NCBI RefSeq assembly: GCF_015291665.1
Contig: NZ_CP030048.1
Location: 6,324,001-6,388,000 of the forward strand
Source of the DNA: Bradyrhizobium sp. CCBAU 53338
GTDB lineage: Bacteria; Pseudomonadota; Alphaproteobacteria; Rhizobiales; Xanthobacteraceae
DNA: 64,000 nt
Direction: 5' to 3'
Shown in pieces: positions 27,257 through 37,481 of the stretch (positions are counted from its first letter, which is position 1; every line of letters starts with the position of its first letter). The notes below the pieces were generated by a model. It saw only the letters and a list, made by a program, of their open reading frames with translations, searched no databases and was not told the DNA's origin. A program made the position numbers and the translations under genes.

Positions 27257-28215
27257 TGGCAAGAGTTTCGAAAAAGACCACGCGCGGCCGCGCCGCGCCG
27301 AAGCTCGCGAAGGTGGAGCGCGGCGAGCTTCTCACGCTGCTCGATTTCGTCCGCTATGCGGTGAGCCGCTTCGTCGAAGCAAAGCTCGCTTTTGCCCATG
27401 GCACGACCGATCCGGTCGCGGAGGCAGCCTTCATCGTCTGCGAGGCCTTGCACCTCAATCCCGACCAGTTCGAAGGCTTTGCCCACGCCCGCGTCACGAT
27501 TGCGGAAGGCAAGACCATCCTCGATCTCATCCATCGACGCGTTACCACGCGCAAACCGGCCGCCTATCTCGTCAACAAGGTCTACATGCGCGGCCTGCCG
27601 TTCTATGTCGACGAACGCGTCATCGTTCCGCGCTCCTTCATCGGCGAGCTCCTGGATTCGCATTTCGGCGGCGATGGCGAAGTGGGCTCGCTGATCGACG
27701 ATCCCACGGCCGTGGAGCGCGTGCTCGATCTCTGTACGGGATCGGGATGCCTCGCGATCCTCGCCGCGTATCACTTCCCGAACGCTGTGGTCGATGCCGT
27801 CGACATCTCCAAGGGCGCACTCGAAGTTGCCGCCCGCAATGTCGGCGAACATGGGCTGGATGAGCGGATCACGCTGCATCGCGGCGATCTGTTCGCCCCG
27901 CTCAACGATAGAAAATACGATCTGATCATCACCAACCCGCCCTATGTCGACGCCGAAGGCATGGCGGCGCTGCCGCCGGAATGCCGGGCCGAGCCGAAGC
28001 TCGCCTTCGACGGCGGTGTCGACGGGCTCGACGTGGTCAGGCGCATTCTGCGCGATGCGCCCGATCATTTGACGCCGGACGGCGGCCTGATCTGCGAGAT
28101 CGGCCGCGGCCGCGAGCTGGTCGACGAGGCCTTTCCGGAACTGCCCCTGCTCTGGCTCGATACCGAAGACTCCGAGGGCGAGGTGTTCTGGATTTCGGCC
28201 GCCGATCTCGGCTGA
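27256..28215 (+). CDS. prmB: ribosomal protein uL3 glutamine N5-methyltransferase PrmB
   Basis: 319 residues. SAM-binding motif VLDLCTGSGCLAI at about 157-168 and the amide-methyltransferase motif NPPY at 227-230. The PrmB-specific N-terminal helical domain and the phrase YLVNKVYMRGLPFYVDERVIVPRS separate it from PrmC, which methylates release factors. Translationally coupled to moaE by a one-base overlap. Confidence 0.92.
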   Translation: MARVSKKTTRGRAAPKLAKVERGELLTLLDFVRYAVSRFVEAKLAFAHGTTDPVAEAAFIVCEALHLNPDQFEGFAHARVTIAEGKTILDLIHRRVTTRKPAAYLVNKVYMRGLPFYVDERVIVPRSFIGELLDSHFGGDGEVGSLIDDPTAVERVLDLCTGSGCLAILAAYHFPNAVVDAVDISKGALEVAARNVGEHGLDERITLHRGDLFAPLNDRKYDLIITNPPYVDAEGMAALPPECRAEPKLAFDGGVDGLDVVRRILRDAPDHLTPDGGLICEIGRGRELVDEAFPELPLLWLDTEDSEGEVFWISAADLG

Positions 28216-28305
28216 TCCGTCCCGGCAAACGGCGTACCGGCGGAACAAGTCAAATTCCGCCACGTTCATCCCCCGACGATTTTCTCGCTCTCGGAGGATG
28301 TCCGC

Positions 28306-28893
28306 ATGCTCGCGCCATCGGGCGAATTGCTGCGCGCCGGCGTGGCGCTGAAGCTCAATCATCTTAAGCGCGCAGCGCAGTCTTACCTGCGTGACCGGAC
28401 CAGCCAGACCACGGGACGGGTCACGTCCTATGCGGTCGCGGCGGGATTGTTCGCTGTGGCCGGGCTGTTCCTGATCGCGGCCTTCTTTGTCGGTCTGATC
28501 GCGCTTTATCGCTGGGTTGCCATCACCTACGGGCAATTCTGGGGCCTTGGTGCCGTCGCAGCGGTGCTGCTGGTGTTGGCCGCAATCTGCGCCGGGGTAG
28601 CGATGGCGCAAATGAACCGCCGGACCAAACCGATCGTGCCTCTCGCCAGCCGGATGCGCGTGGCGATCACCACGCCGCGGATCCCGCGCGGAACGGTCAA
28701 GCAGGCGGTGAAAGAAGTGGCGACGACGATTCCGCTGGTTCCGCTCGCGCCAGGCGAACGCGCTCATGGTAACACCACCGCAACAACGCGCACCAACCGG
28801 CCGGTTCAGCTTGGCCTGATGCTCGCGGCCCTCACCCTGGCCGGCTTCACCGCGGCGCGCCGGCGGCGCCCCGCCCGCAGTCAGGATGCATGA
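28306..28893 (+). CDS. phage holin family-like membrane protein
   Basis: 195 residues. A soluble N-terminal helix is followed by two strong membrane helices (about 43-66 and 76-103), then a basic C-terminal region and a possible third hydrophobic stretch near 165-182. This resembles the Actinobacterial Holin-X/DUF1469 group, which in proteobacteria is a chromosomal membrane protein of unknown role rather than a lysis gene. Its stop overlaps the YihY gene start. Confidence 0.6.
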   Translation: MLAPSGELLRAGVALKLNHLKRAAQSYLRDRTSQTTGRVTSYAVAAGLFAVAGLFLIAAFFVGLIALYRWVAITYGQFWGLGAVAAVLLVLAAICAGVAMAQMNRRTKPIVPLASRMRVAITTPRIPRGTVKQAVKEVATTIPLVPLAPGERAHGNTTATTRTNRPVQLGLMLAALTLAGFTAARRRRPARSQDA

Positions 28894-30020
28894 TGCCGGC
28901 GCAGCGGACCGGGCAGCTCGACTCATGGCTGCTGGTTGCCGCCACAGCCGTCTTCGTGCTGACCGCGGAACGCTATTTTCAGGAAACCGGCTTCCTTGCA
29001 GGCTCGTTGCAGAACCGCCGCAACAGCGAAGGACACTCGCCCGAGACCAGTCCGGCAGGCGCCGCAATGCAGCCCGGCCGTGGCCGCGGCTCGAAGAGCC
29101 CGCTCAATATCCCCTGGGCTGGCTGGAAGGATATTCTCTGGCGAACCTATCAGCGCATCGACGACGATCGCCTGCTCGCGACCGCCGGCGGCGTGGTGTT
29201 CTTCGGACTGCTCGCGATCTTTCCCGCCGTCACCGCACTCGTCTCGTCCTACGGACTGTTTGCCGATCCATCGACCATCAGCGACAATCTCCAGACGCTT
29301 GCGATGATGCTGCCCGCGGGCACGTTTGAGATCGTCGAAGACCAGGTCGCGCGCGTGGTGTCGAAAGGCAACGGCGTGCTGGGCGCCACCTTCCTGTTCG
29401 GCCTCGCGCTTGCGGTTTGGAGCGCCAATGCCGGGGTCAAGTCGATCTTCGACGCCCTCAACGTCGCCTATGAGGAGCGCGAGAAGCGCGGCTTCATCAA
29501 GCTGAACCTGATCTCCCTGTCGTTCACGGTCGGTGGCATCGTCGCGCTGTTGCTGATGGTGGCGGCCGTCGTCGCCTTCCCGCTCGCGCTCGATCATCTC
29601 GGCATCGCGCCCGAGAGCAAGCTGATCGTCGCGCTGGCGCGCTGGCCGCTGCTGCTCGTCATCCTGCTGGCAGCGCTCGCGATCCTCTACCGCTTCGCTC
29701 CCAGCCGCGACGCGCCGCGCTGGCAATGGCTGAGCATCGGTGCGGTGATGGCCGCCCTGCTCTGGATCGCAGGCTCCGCGCTGCTGTCCTGGTATCTGTC
29801 GGCCTTCGCCAATTACAACGCCACCTACGGCTCGCTCGGCGCTGCGATCGGCTTGATGACGTGGATGTGGATGTCCGCAATCGTCATCATGTTCGGCGCC
29901 GAGCTGAACTCGGAGATCGAACGGCAAACCCTGTGCGATACGACCACCGGACGGCCCGAGCCGCTCGGCAGCCGCGAGGCGGTCTCGGCCGACACGGTCG
30001 GCGCCGCCGCGCCGTCCTGA
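28890..30020 (+). CDS. YihY/BrkB family inner-membrane protein
   Basis: 376 residues. After a hydrophobic stretch and a ~60-residue polar segment comes the YihY core from WRTYQRIDDDRLLATAGGVVFFGLLAIFPAVTALVSSYG (read in parts), with six membrane helices and the conserved end FGAELNSEIERQ. Older annotation as RNase BN is wrong for this family; a transport or envelope role is suspected. Starts ATGATG within the preceding gene's stop, so the two membrane proteins are coexpressed. Confidence 0.88.
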   Translation: MMPAQRTGQLDSWLLVAATAVFVLTAERYFQETGFLAGSLQNRRNSEGHSPETSPAGAAMQPGRGRGSKSPLNIPWAGWKDILWRTYQRIDDDRLLATAGGVVFFGLLAIFPAVTALVSSYGLFADPSTISDNLQTLAMMLPAGTFEIVEDQVARVVSKGNGVLGATFLFGLALAVWSANAGVKSIFDALNVAYEEREKRGFIKLNLISLSFTVGGIVALLLMVAAVVAFPLALDHLGIAPESKLIVALARWPLLLVILLAALAILYRFAPSRDAPRWQWLSIGAVMAALLWIAGSALLSWYLSAFANYNATYGSLGAAIGLMTWMWMSAIVIMFGAELNSEIERQTLCDTTTGRPEPLGSREAVSADTVGAAAPS

Positions 30021-30173
30021 CGATCTCCACGCCAGCCTGCGCGCCGCTATCCCCTCGAATCAACAATGATGTTAAGGTCATGCATGCTTGGGGAGCATGA
30101 GGCGCGACGGGTGCGAATTGCGACCCGTGTTTTCCCGGGTGAGGCAGTCAGCTCTTGAGGCGTAACGCGCGGC

Positions 30174-31670
30174 ATGATTCGCATTTCGACGATCTTCATC
30201 GCCATCTGCATGGTTCTGGTCGCGGCCTCGCTCGGGCTCGTGCTCTACTCGGTCGCCGGCATCAGCGGAACCGAATCCGCGATCGTGGCGCTGACCGCGC
30301 TGACCTTCCTGATCCTCTACAACGCCGTCTCGATGCGGCTGCGCGACCGCAGCGATGTCGGTGGCCAGATCGCCGACCTTTCGCGCGGCACCGCCGACCT
30401 CGCCCGCCAGGTGGCCGAGTTCGGGCGCCGGCTGGCAGCGATGGAGGGCCGCGTCGCCTCGTCCAACTCAGCCAATTCCGATCGCGTTCAGTCGGTGGTC
30501 GGCGAGATCAACGAGCTCGGCGGACTGGTCAGGCAGCTCGCCGCCACCGTGTCTACCCATGAGGATCTGTTGGCCGGCAGCGCGCCGGCATCGGCACCCG
30601 CCCCCGCTGCAGTCGCCAGGACGGAGCCGGAAGCTCCGGTCGACCTGATTGCGCCCTTCGAGGAGCGGCCCACCACGCCTCCGCCGCTTTCCGCGCCTCC
30701 GCCACGGCCAACGCCGCCTGTCGTCCAGGCCCAGACCGCCAATGCCGTCCCGGCTGTCAACGGCCGCAACCAGACCCAGATCCTAGCGACGCTGCGCAAC
30801 GCCATCGACGAGAACCGCATCGACATCTTCCTCCAGCCGATGGTGACGCTGCCGCAGCGCAAGGTCCGCTTCTACGAAGCGGTGACCCGGGTTCGCGACG
30901 AGCGCGACCAACTGATTGCCGCGGAAGAGTTCATCAGCATCGCCGAGGCCTCGGGGCTGATCGGCCGCATCGACAACATGGTGTTGCTGCGCTGTGTCCA
31001 GGTGTTGCGCCGGCTGATGGTGCGCAACAAGGATGTCGGCGTATTCTGCAACGTCGCGGCCTCGACGCTCGGCAATTCCACCACTTTCGCGCAATGCCTC
31101 GACTTCCTCGAGGCCAACCGGGCGCTGGCGCCGTCGCTGGTGCTGGAGTTCAAGCAATCGACCTTCCGCGCGCTCGGTCCGGCCGAAACCGAAAATCTCG
31201 CAGCGCTCGCCCAGCGCGGCTTCCGTTTCTCGATCGACCATGTCACCGACTTGCGGATCGAGCCGCGCGAGCTCGCCGACCGCGGTGTGCGCTTCATCAA
31301 GGTTCCGGCATCACTTCTGCTCGACCCGAAGCAGGCCTCGGCCTCGGACATTCACCCCTCCGACCTGTCTGATCTGCTCGGCCGCTTCGGCATCGACCTG
31401 ATCGCCGAGCGGATCGAGGGCGAACGCGCGGTGGTCGACCTGCTCGACTACGACGTGCGGTTCGGCCAGGGCTTTCTGTTCGCGCCGCCCCGGCCATTGC
31501 GGCCCGAAGGGGCATCTGCTACCGGCGGGGCCTCGCCGAACCAGGCGCAAGACATTCAGGGATCCAATGGTTCCGGTACATCAAGCCCAAGCGCAGCAAC
31601 ATCAGCTGGGACACCTGCCGCCCCGTCACAGCGCGTCACTGGCAACGCGGCGCTCGCGCGCCGCATCTGA
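30174..31670 (+). CDS. membrane-anchored degenerate EAL-domain protein (TipF-like architecture)
   Basis: 498 residues. Two N-terminal membrane helices (about 5-28 and 36-53), a coiled-coil region (60-130), a Pro/Ala-rich linker (135-195), an EAL fold (about 200-445) and a Ser/Gly/Ala tail. Metal-site residues are partly kept: Glu235 (EAV instead of EAL), Asn293, Glu325, Asp355, Lys376. The DDFG loop is DHVT, so the second metal Asp is lost and hydrolysis of cyclic di-GMP is unlikely. Caulobacter TipF has this layout and acts as a cyclic di-GMP receptor in flagellar assembly; that role is inferred by architecture. Confidence 0.8.
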   Translation: MIRISTIFIAICMVLVAASLGLVLYSVAGISGTESAIVALTALTFLILYNAVSMRLRDRSDVGGQIADLSRGTADLARQVAEFGRRLAAMEGRVASSNSANSDRVQSVVGEINELGGLVRQLAATVSTHEDLLAGSAPASAPAPAAVARTEPEAPVDLIAPFEERPTTPPPLSAPPPRPTPPVVQAQTANAVPAVNGRNQTQILATLRNAIDENRIDIFLQPMVTLPQRKVRFYEAVTRVRDERDQLIAAEEFISIAEASGLIGRIDNMVLLRCVQVLRRLMVRNKDVGVFCNVAASTLGNSTTFAQCLDFLEANRALAPSLVLEFKQSTFRALGPAETENLAALAQRGFRFSIDHVTDLRIEPRELADRGVRFIKVPASLLLDPKQASASDIHPSDLSDLLGRFGIDLIAERIEGERAVVDLLDYDVRFGQGFLFAPPRPLRPEGASATGGASPNQAQDIQGSNGSGTSSPSAATSAGTPAAPSQRVTGNAALARRI

Positions 31671-31685
31671 TCGGCCGCGCGCATC

Positions 31686-32540
31686 ATGACCACGCTGCAT
31701 TTCGCACAAAGCCTGCGCGAGCTCGTGGGCGGGGTCGAGGTCGTGCTCAGCGACATCTGGGGCGTGGTCCATAACGGCCTGGAGTCCTTCCCCGAAGCCT
31801 GCGAGGCGCTGCACACCTATCGCAGCCACGGCGGTACGGTGATCCTGATCACGAATGCGCCGCGTCCGGCCGATTCCGTGCAGCGGCAATTGCGCAAGCT
31901 CGGCGTCGCCGACGAAACCTACGACGCGATCGTCTCTTCGGGCGATCTGACGCGGCTCTACGTCGCCGAGCATCCCGGCCGCAAGATGTTCTGGCTCGGC
32001 CCCGAGCGCGACAATTCGATCTATCGCGGCCTCGACGCGAAGACCGCGCCGCTAAAAGAAGCGGATTACATCGTCTGCACCGGTCTCTACGACGACGAGA
32101 CCGAGACCGCGGAAGACTATCGCGGCATGATGCTGAAGGCGCGCGAGCGCAAGCTCACGCTGGTCTGCGCCAACCCCGACATCGTGGTCGAGCGCGGCGA
32201 CCGGCTGATCTATTGCGCCGGCGCGATCGCCGAGCTCTATCGCGAGCTCGGCGGCGAGGTGATCTTCTACGGCAAGCCGCACCGGCCGATCTACGAGCGG
32301 GCGATGGCGCTCGCCGGCGAACGCCAGGGCCACCCGATCGACCGGAAAAAGGTGCTGGCAATCGGCGATTCTGTCCGCACCGACCTTACCGGCGCGCGCG
32401 AATTCGGCATCGACTGCCTGTTCGTCACCCGCGGCATCCACGCCGAGGAATTCGAGGGCCTCGACCAGCTCGATCCCAAGTCAGTGATGGAATTGTTCGG
32501 TCACCCGCCGAAGGCGCTGATGCGCGAATTGAAGTGGTGA
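31686..32540 (+). CDS. TIGR01459 family HAD-type hydrolase
   Basis: 284 residues. HAD motif I is LSDIWGVVHNG (Asp nucleophile; the usual DxD second Asp is Trp-Gly, as in this subfamily), motif II ILITNAPRP, motif III Lys in YGKPHRPIY, motif IV AIGDSVRTDLTGA. Related to NagD-like phosphatases, substrate unknown. Fifteen bases after the EAL gene. Confidence 0.9.
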   Translation: MTTLHFAQSLRELVGGVEVVLSDIWGVVHNGLESFPEACEALHTYRSHGGTVILITNAPRPADSVQRQLRKLGVADETYDAIVSSGDLTRLYVAEHPGRKMFWLGPERDNSIYRGLDAKTAPLKEADYIVCTGLYDDETETAEDYRGMMLKARERKLTLVCANPDIVVERGDRLIYCAGAIAELYRELGGEVIFYGKPHRPIYERAMALAGERQGHPIDRKKVLAIGDSVRTDLTGAREFGIDCLFVTRGIHAEEFEGLDQLDPKSVMELFGHPPKALMRELKW

Positions 32541-32552
32541 TTTTCTGACCGG

Positions 32553-32585
32553 CATTCCGGGGCGGTGCGTAGCACCGAACCCGGA
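32553..32585. repeat. partial REP-type element
   Basis: Matches the left half of the cox-operon element at 4344 (CATTCCGGGGCGRTGC core) and contains its own GGTGCGTAGCACC hairpin. The right half is missing. Confidence 0.55.
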
Positions 32586-32601
32586 ACGAGGCACCAAACG
32601 C

Positions 32602-32630
32602 AGAAAGCCCGGGACGAGCGCCCGGACTTT
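32602..32630 (-). terminator. hairpin terminator of the CheY-like gene
   Basis: On the minus strand AAAGUCCGGG pairs with CCCGGGCUUU (one G-U pair) around a GCGCUCG-like loop, ending in UUU. It lies about 30 bases after the CheY-like gene stop; on the plus strand one C-A mismatch weakens it for the HAD gene. Confidence 0.65.
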
Positions 32631-32660
32631 CCAAATTCAGCCGATTGCTTTGCAGCGCGC

Positions 32661-33056
32661 TTACGCGCTCGCCATGTCCGGGAAGACCGCCTCGATCTTG
32701 GTCTTCAGCGTCGCCGCGTTGAACGGCTTGACGATGTAATTGTTCACGCCGGCCTTCTTGGCCGCGATCACGTTCTCGGTCTTCGATTCCGCCGTGATCA
32801 TGATGAAGGGCGTGGTGGCGAGGTTCGGATCCGCGCGCACTTCGCGCAGCAGGTCGTAGCCCGTCATCGGCTCCATGTTCCAGTCGGAAATCACGAGCCC
32901 GTATTTCTTGCCGCGCATCTTGTTCAGGGCTGCCGAACCGTCGCTGGCGTCATCGATATTCTCGAAGCCAAGCTGCTTCAGCAGATTCCTGATGATCCGG
33001 ATCATGGTGCTGTAGTCATCAACCACCAGAACCGACATCGACAAATCAACCGCCAT
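32661..33056 (-). CDS. single-domain response regulator, CheY-like
   Basis: 131 residues, receiver domain only. Acidic pair Asp13-Asp14 (VVDDYSTMIRIIRNLL), phospho-acceptor Asp58 (ISDWNMEPMTG), Thr88 (MITAES) and Lys110 (YIVKPF), all as in chemotaxis CheY. No che operon is nearby. ATG 33056 is fixed by the family N-terminus; a very long upstream open frame is antisense to ribF. Followed by a terminator, so monocistronic. Confidence 0.92.
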   Translation of the reverse strand: MAVDLSMSVLVVDDYSTMIRIIRNLLKQLGFENIDDASDGSAALNKMRGKKYGLVISDWNMEPMTGYDLLREVRADPNLATTPFIMITAESKTENVIAAKKAGVNNYIVKPFNAATLKTKIEAVFPDMASA

Positions 33057-33284
33057 CTCGACTCCCCCAACGCATACCCAGGAATATTTAAGAACGGATC
33101 TGCCAGGCCGGGACCCGCAGTTCCACGTTTCAAGCACTAGCACCAAGGCGTTAAACAGCGCGTTAACTGGGCCCGGCCGCGAAGAATCGGAATCGCGGTC
33201 AATGCAGCCGCCCCTCCCGCTTGACTTCGTTGGCCGGGTCAAGCCACGGTCCCGGCCGGTTCCGCCGGCTCGAGAATTCCCCTG

Positions 33285-34256
33285 ATGGCCCCGCAATTTA
33301 CCGTTATCCGCGATACCACGCCGGACTCTGCGATCCTGAAGGGGGCGGTAGTCGCCATGGGCAATTTCGACGGGGTCCATCTCGGTCACCGGGCCGTCAT
33401 TGCCGCGGCCCTGGAGATGGGCCGGGCGCATGGCCGCCCCGCGCTCGCGCTGACCTTCGAGCCGCATCCACGCCGGTTTTTCAGCCCCAACACCCCGCAA
33501 TTCCGCCTGACGGACGAGCGGGCTAAGCTGCGGCTGCTGGCCGGGACCGGGCTTGCCGGCGCCGTGGTCATGACCTTCGACAAGGCCAGGGCCGGGACTA
33601 GCGCGCAAGATTTCATTCACCATGACCTGATCGGGCGCCTCGGGGTCAGCGGGATTGCGGTCGGTTACGACTTCCATTTCGGCAAGGGACGCGTCGGCTC
33701 GCCAAGCCTCCTCGTCAACGAGGCCCCCCGCCTCGGCATCGAGGTCGACGTGCAGCCGCATGTCGATATCGACGAACGGCCGGTCTCTTCCAGCGCCATC
33801 CGGATCGCGCTCGCCGAGGGGCTCATCGACGAGGCCACGACCATGCTGGGCGCGCCTTGGTTCATCACCGGCGAGGTCATCCATGGCGAGAAGCGCGGCC
33901 GCGACCTCGGCTACCCAACCGCCAATATCCGGCTCGACGCCAATTGCGGCCTGAAGCACGGCATCTACGCCGTGCGGATCGGCCGCGGCACCGCGCGGCT
34001 GAACGGGGTGGCAAGCTTCGGCCGCCGCCCGACCTTCGATAATGGCGCGCCGCTCCTCGAAATCTTCCTGTTCGACTTCAAGGGCGACCTTTACGGCCAG
34101 ACGCTGGACTGCGCCTTTGTCGGCTTCATCCGCGAGGAGCTGAAATTCAGCGATATCGACGCCCTGATCCGCCAGATGGACGACGATTCCGCGCGTGCCC
34201 GCGCCATGCTGGCCGCCGCCCCGGATGCGTTTCCGCGGCTCGGAACGGCCGATTGA
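33285..34256 (+). CDS. ribF: bifunctional riboflavin kinase/FAD synthetase
   Basis: 323 residues. The N-terminal FMN adenylyltransferase domain has GNFDGVHLGH at 26-35; the C-terminal flavokinase domain has GEVIHGEKRGRDLGYPTAN and the Glu of LEIFLFDFKGDLYG. Converts riboflavin to FMN and FAD, serving among others the FAD subunit CoxM. It precedes ileS and lspA, a gene order frequent in proteobacteria. Confidence 0.95.
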   Translation: MAPQFTVIRDTTPDSAILKGAVVAMGNFDGVHLGHRAVIAAALEMGRAHGRPALALTFEPHPRRFFSPNTPQFRLTDERAKLRLLAGTGLAGAVVMTFDKARAGTSAQDFIHHDLIGRLGVSGIAVGYDFHFGKGRVGSPSLLVNEAPRLGIEVDVQPHVDIDERPVSSSAIRIALAEGLIDEATTMLGAPWFITGEVIHGEKRGRDLGYPTANIRLDANCGLKHGIYAVRIGRGTARLNGVASFGRRPTFDNGAPLLEIFLFDFKGDLYGQTLDCAFVGFIREELKFSDIDALIRQMDDDSARARAMLAAAPDAFPRLGTAD

Positions 34257-34474
34257 TGGCCCCAAACCAGCCTGCCGGACCTTTGCGCTTCCCTTTTGCG
34301 CTTCTCTTGGCCCCCTGCTATGGAGAGCCCATGTTTGCGCGGCGCATCATAGGGATTAGCGGCCCGGCTTCCGCCTGAGCCTGAGGGCTCGGCGCAAGAC
34401 CGGGATTTTGTCGTTTCACCCCCGCGATTCCGCATCGCCATCCGTTCCCGCGCCATTCCGAGCCAGTCAGCCTC

Positions 34475-37471
34475 ATGTCCGAAAAGCCGCAAAAGTCCGA
34501 CAAAGACTATTCGAAGACCCTGTTCCTGCCGCAGACCGAATTCCCGATGCGCGCCGGCCTGCCGCAGCGCGAGCCGGAGATCCTCAAGCGCTGGTACGAG
34601 ATCGGCCTCTACGAGAAACTGCGGGAGGCGGCCCGCGGCCGCGACAAGTTTGTGCTGCATGACGGCCCGCCCTACGCCAACGGCAACATCCATATCGGCA
34701 CGGCGCTGAACAAGATCCTCAAGGATCTCGTCACCAAGAGCCAGCAGATGCTCGGCTTCGATTCCAACTACGTGCCCGGCTGGGACTGCCACGGGCTGCC
34801 GATCGAATGGAAGGTCGAGGAGGAAAACTATCGCAAGAAGGGCAAGCAGAAGCCCGACTTCCGCGACAGCGCCGCGATGATCGATTTCCGCAGGGAGTGC
34901 CGCGCCTACGCCACGCACTGGCTCAACGTGCAGCGCGAGGAGTTCAAGCGCCTCGGCGTGATCGGCGACTGGGCTCATCCCTACGCCACCATGAATTATC
35001 CGGCCGAAGCCCAGATCGCGCGCGAGCTGATGAAGTTTGCGGCCAACGGCACGCTCTATCGCGGCTCGAAGCCCGTGATGTGGAGCGTGGTCGAGAAAAC
35101 CGCGCTCGCCGAGGCCGAGGTCGAGTACGAGGACTACACATCCGACATGGTCTGGGTGAAATTCCCGGTGACCTCGCCTGCGCACGGCGCGCTCGCTTCC
35201 GCAAGCGTCGTGATCTGGACCACCACGCCCTGGACGCTGCCCGGCAACCGCGCCATCTCGTTCTCGCCGAAGATCGCCTATGGCCTCTACAAGGTGACTG
35301 ACGCGCCCGCGGACAATTGGGCCAAGACCGGCGATCTTCTGATCCTGGCCGACGCGCTCGCCGCAGAAGTCTTCAAGCAGGCGCGCGTGACCGCTTACGA
35401 GAAGGTCCGCGACATTCCTGGCGACACCATGGACGCGATCGAGTGCGCTCATCCGCTCAAAGGGCTCGCCGGCGGCTACGAATTCACCGTGCCGCTCTTG
35501 TCCGGCGACCACGTCACCGACGACACCGGCACCGGCTTCGTGCACACCGCACCGAGCCATGGCCGTGAGGACTTCGACGTCTGGATGGCGAACACGCGGG
35601 AGCTCGATTCCCGCAGCATCAACAGCGCGATTCCCTACACCGTCGACGAGAATGGCGCCTATACCGACCAGGCGCCGGGCTTCACTGGCAAGCGCGTCAT
35701 CAACGACAAGGGCGAGAAGGGCGACGCCAACGAGGCCGTGATCAAGGCGCTGATCGAGGGCGGCAAGCTGCTGGCGCGCGGCCGCCTCAAGCACCAATAT
35801 CCGCATTCCTGGCGCTCGAAGAAGCCGGTGATCTTCCGCAACACGCCGCAATGGTTCATCGCGATGGACAAGGACATTGCGAACGACGGCAAGACCAAGT
35901 CCGGCGACACGCTGCGCGCCCGCGCGCTGCACGCGATCTCGGTGACGCAATGGGTGCCGCCATCAGGCGAGAACCGCATCAACGGCATGATCGAGGCCCG
36001 CCCCGACTGGGTGATCTCGCGCCAGCGCGCCTGGGGCGTGCCGATCGCCGTGTTCGTGCGCGAGAAGGGCGACGGCTCGGCCGAGATCCTACAGGACGAG
36101 GCGGTCAACACCCGCATCGGCGATGCCTTCGAAAAGGAGGGCGCCGACGCCTGGTACGCGACGGGCGCGCGCGAGCGCTTCCTCGGATCGCGTACGAACG
36201 AAGATTGGCAGAAGGTCGACGACATTCTCGACGTCTGGTTCGATTCCGGCTCGACCCACGCATTCGTGCTCGAAGACCCCGTGCAATTCCCCGGTCTCGC
36301 CGGCATCAAGCGCAAGGTCGACGGCGGCACCGACACCGTGATGTATCTGGAAGGCTCGGACCAGCATCGCGGCTGGTTCCATTCCTCGCTGCTGGAGAGC
36401 TGCGGCACGCGCGGCCGCGCGCCCTACGATGTCGTGCTGACGCATGGCTTCACCCAGGCCGAGGACGGCCGCAAGATGTCGAAGTCGCTCGGCAACACCA
36501 TCGAGCCGCAGGCCGTGATCAAGGAATCCGGCGCCGACATCCTGAGGCTCTGGGTCGCGTCCTGCGACTACACCGACGACCAGCGCATCGGGCCCGAGAT
36601 CCTGAAGAACACGGTCGAGACCTATCGCAAGCTGCGCAACACCGTGCGCTGGATGCTCGGCACACTGCATCATTACAAGCCGGCTGAGGCGGTCGCGCCG
36701 GCCGAGATGCCCGAGCTCGAGCGGCTGATGCTGCACGAGCTCGCGCTCCGCGCCGAGCTGGTCCGCAAGGCCTATGAGACGTTCGACTTCAAGAGCGTGG
36801 TGGCAACGCTGTCCGCCTTCATGAACAGCGAACTCTCGGCGTTCTACTTTGACATCCGCAAGGACACGCTCTATTGCGATCCGCCGTCCTCGCCGGCGCG
36901 CAAGGCGGCGCTGACCACGATCGACCTGCTGTGCAATGCGATCCTGAAATGGCTGGCACCGGTCCTGAGCTTCACCGCGGAAGAGGCCTGGCGGATGTAC
37001 CGGCCGGATGCCGAACCGTCGGTGCATCTGACGCTGTTCATGGAAGATCTCGAAAAGCTCCGCGACGACAGGCTCGCCGCGAAATGGGAGACGATCCGTG
37101 ACGTTCGCCGCGTCGTCACCGGCGCGCTGGAGCTCGAACGCGCGGCCAAGAACATCGGCTCCTCGCTGGAGGCCTCGCCGGTGATCTATGTCGCCGACCG
37201 CGACATGCTGGCGACGCTGTTCGACACCGATCTCGCCGAGGTCTGCATCACCTCGAACTACGAGGTGCGCGAGGGCGAGGCGCCGGCCTCCGCATTCCGC
37301 CTCGATGCCGTACCCGGTGTCGCGGTCGTGGTGGAGAAGGCTGTCGGCACCAAATGCGCCCGCTCGTGGAAGATCTCGCCGACGGTCGGCGAAGACACCG
37401 AATACCCCGACGTCACCCCGCGCGACGCGAAAGCGCTGCGCGAATGGAGGGCGTTGGGCGTGAGCGTCTGA
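34475..37471 (+). CDS. ileS: isoleucyl-tRNA synthetase
   Basis: 998 residues, class Ia. The HIGH-type motif is [15 protein letters not shown] is [11 protein letters not shown], and the CP1 editing domain and anticodon-binding domain are in order. The C-terminal zinc-type motif reads [10 protein letters not shown]: the second Cys of the usual CxxC is Ser, so that metal site is probably absent. The 218 bases upstream show no T-box. Confidence 0.96.
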   Translation: MSEKPQKSDKDYSKTLFLPQTEFPMRAGLPQREPEILKRWYEIGLYEKLREAARGRDKFVLHDGPPYANGNIHIGTALNKILKDLVTKSQQMLGFDSNYVPGWDCHGLPIEWKVEEENYRKKGKQKPDFRDSAAMIDFRRECRAYATHWLNVQREEFKRLGVIGDWAHPYATMNYPAEAQIARELMKFAANGTLYRGSKPVMWSVVEKTALAEAEVEYEDYTSDMVWVKFPVTSPAHGALASASVVIWTTTPWTLPGNRAISFSPKIAYGLYKVTDAPADNWAKTGDLLILADALAAEVFKQARVTAYEKVRDIPGDTMDAIECAHPLKGLAGGYEFTVPLLSGDHVTDDTGTGFVHTAPSHGREDFDVWMANTRELDSRSINSAIPYTVDENGAYTDQAPGFTGKRVINDKGEKGDANEAVIKALIEGGKLLARGRLKHQYPHSWRSKKPVIFRNTPQWFIAMDKDIANDGKTKSGDTLRARALHAISVTQWVPPSGENRINGMIEARPDWVISRQRAWGVPIAVFVREKGDGSAEILQDEAVNTRIGDAFEKEGADAWYATGARERFLGSRTNEDWQKVDDILDVWFDSGSTHAFVLEDPVQFPGLAGIKRKVDGGTDTVMYLEGSDQHRGWFHSSLLESCGTRGRAPYDVVLTHGFTQAEDGRKMSKSLGNTIEPQAVIKESGADILRLWVASCDYTDDQRIGPEILKNTVETYRKLRNTVRWMLGTLHHYKPAEAVAPAEMPELERLMLHELALRAELVRKAYETFDFKSVVATLSAFMNSELSAFYFDIRKDTLYCDPPSSPARKAALTTIDLLCNAILKWLAPVLSFTAEEAWRMYRPDAEPSVHLTLFMEDLEKLRDDRLAAKWETIRDVRRVVTGALELERAAKNIGSSLEASPVIYVADRDMLATLFDTDLAEVCITSNYEVREGEAPASAFRLDAVPGVAVVVEKAVGTKCARSWKISPTVGEDTEYPDVTPRDAKALREWRALGVSV

Positions 37472-37481
37472 TCGGCCTGCC

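Noticed and set aside
28306..28893. Holin-like gene as evidence of a prophage
   Set aside because: No lysin, structural or integrase genes nearby and composition matches the chromosome.
28890..30020. YihY-family gene as ribonuclease BN
   Set aside because: RNase BN is a metallo-beta-lactamase-fold enzyme; this protein is a six-helix membrane protein with no catalytic motif.
33151..33167. Possible CtrA box upstream of the CheY-like gene and ribF
   Set aside because: The spacing between TTAA halves is eight bases, not seven.
33057..34265. N-terminal extension fusing ~400 residues to the CheY-like protein
   Set aside because: The added part is antisense to ribF and has no domain; the receiver starts at a normal ATG at 33056.
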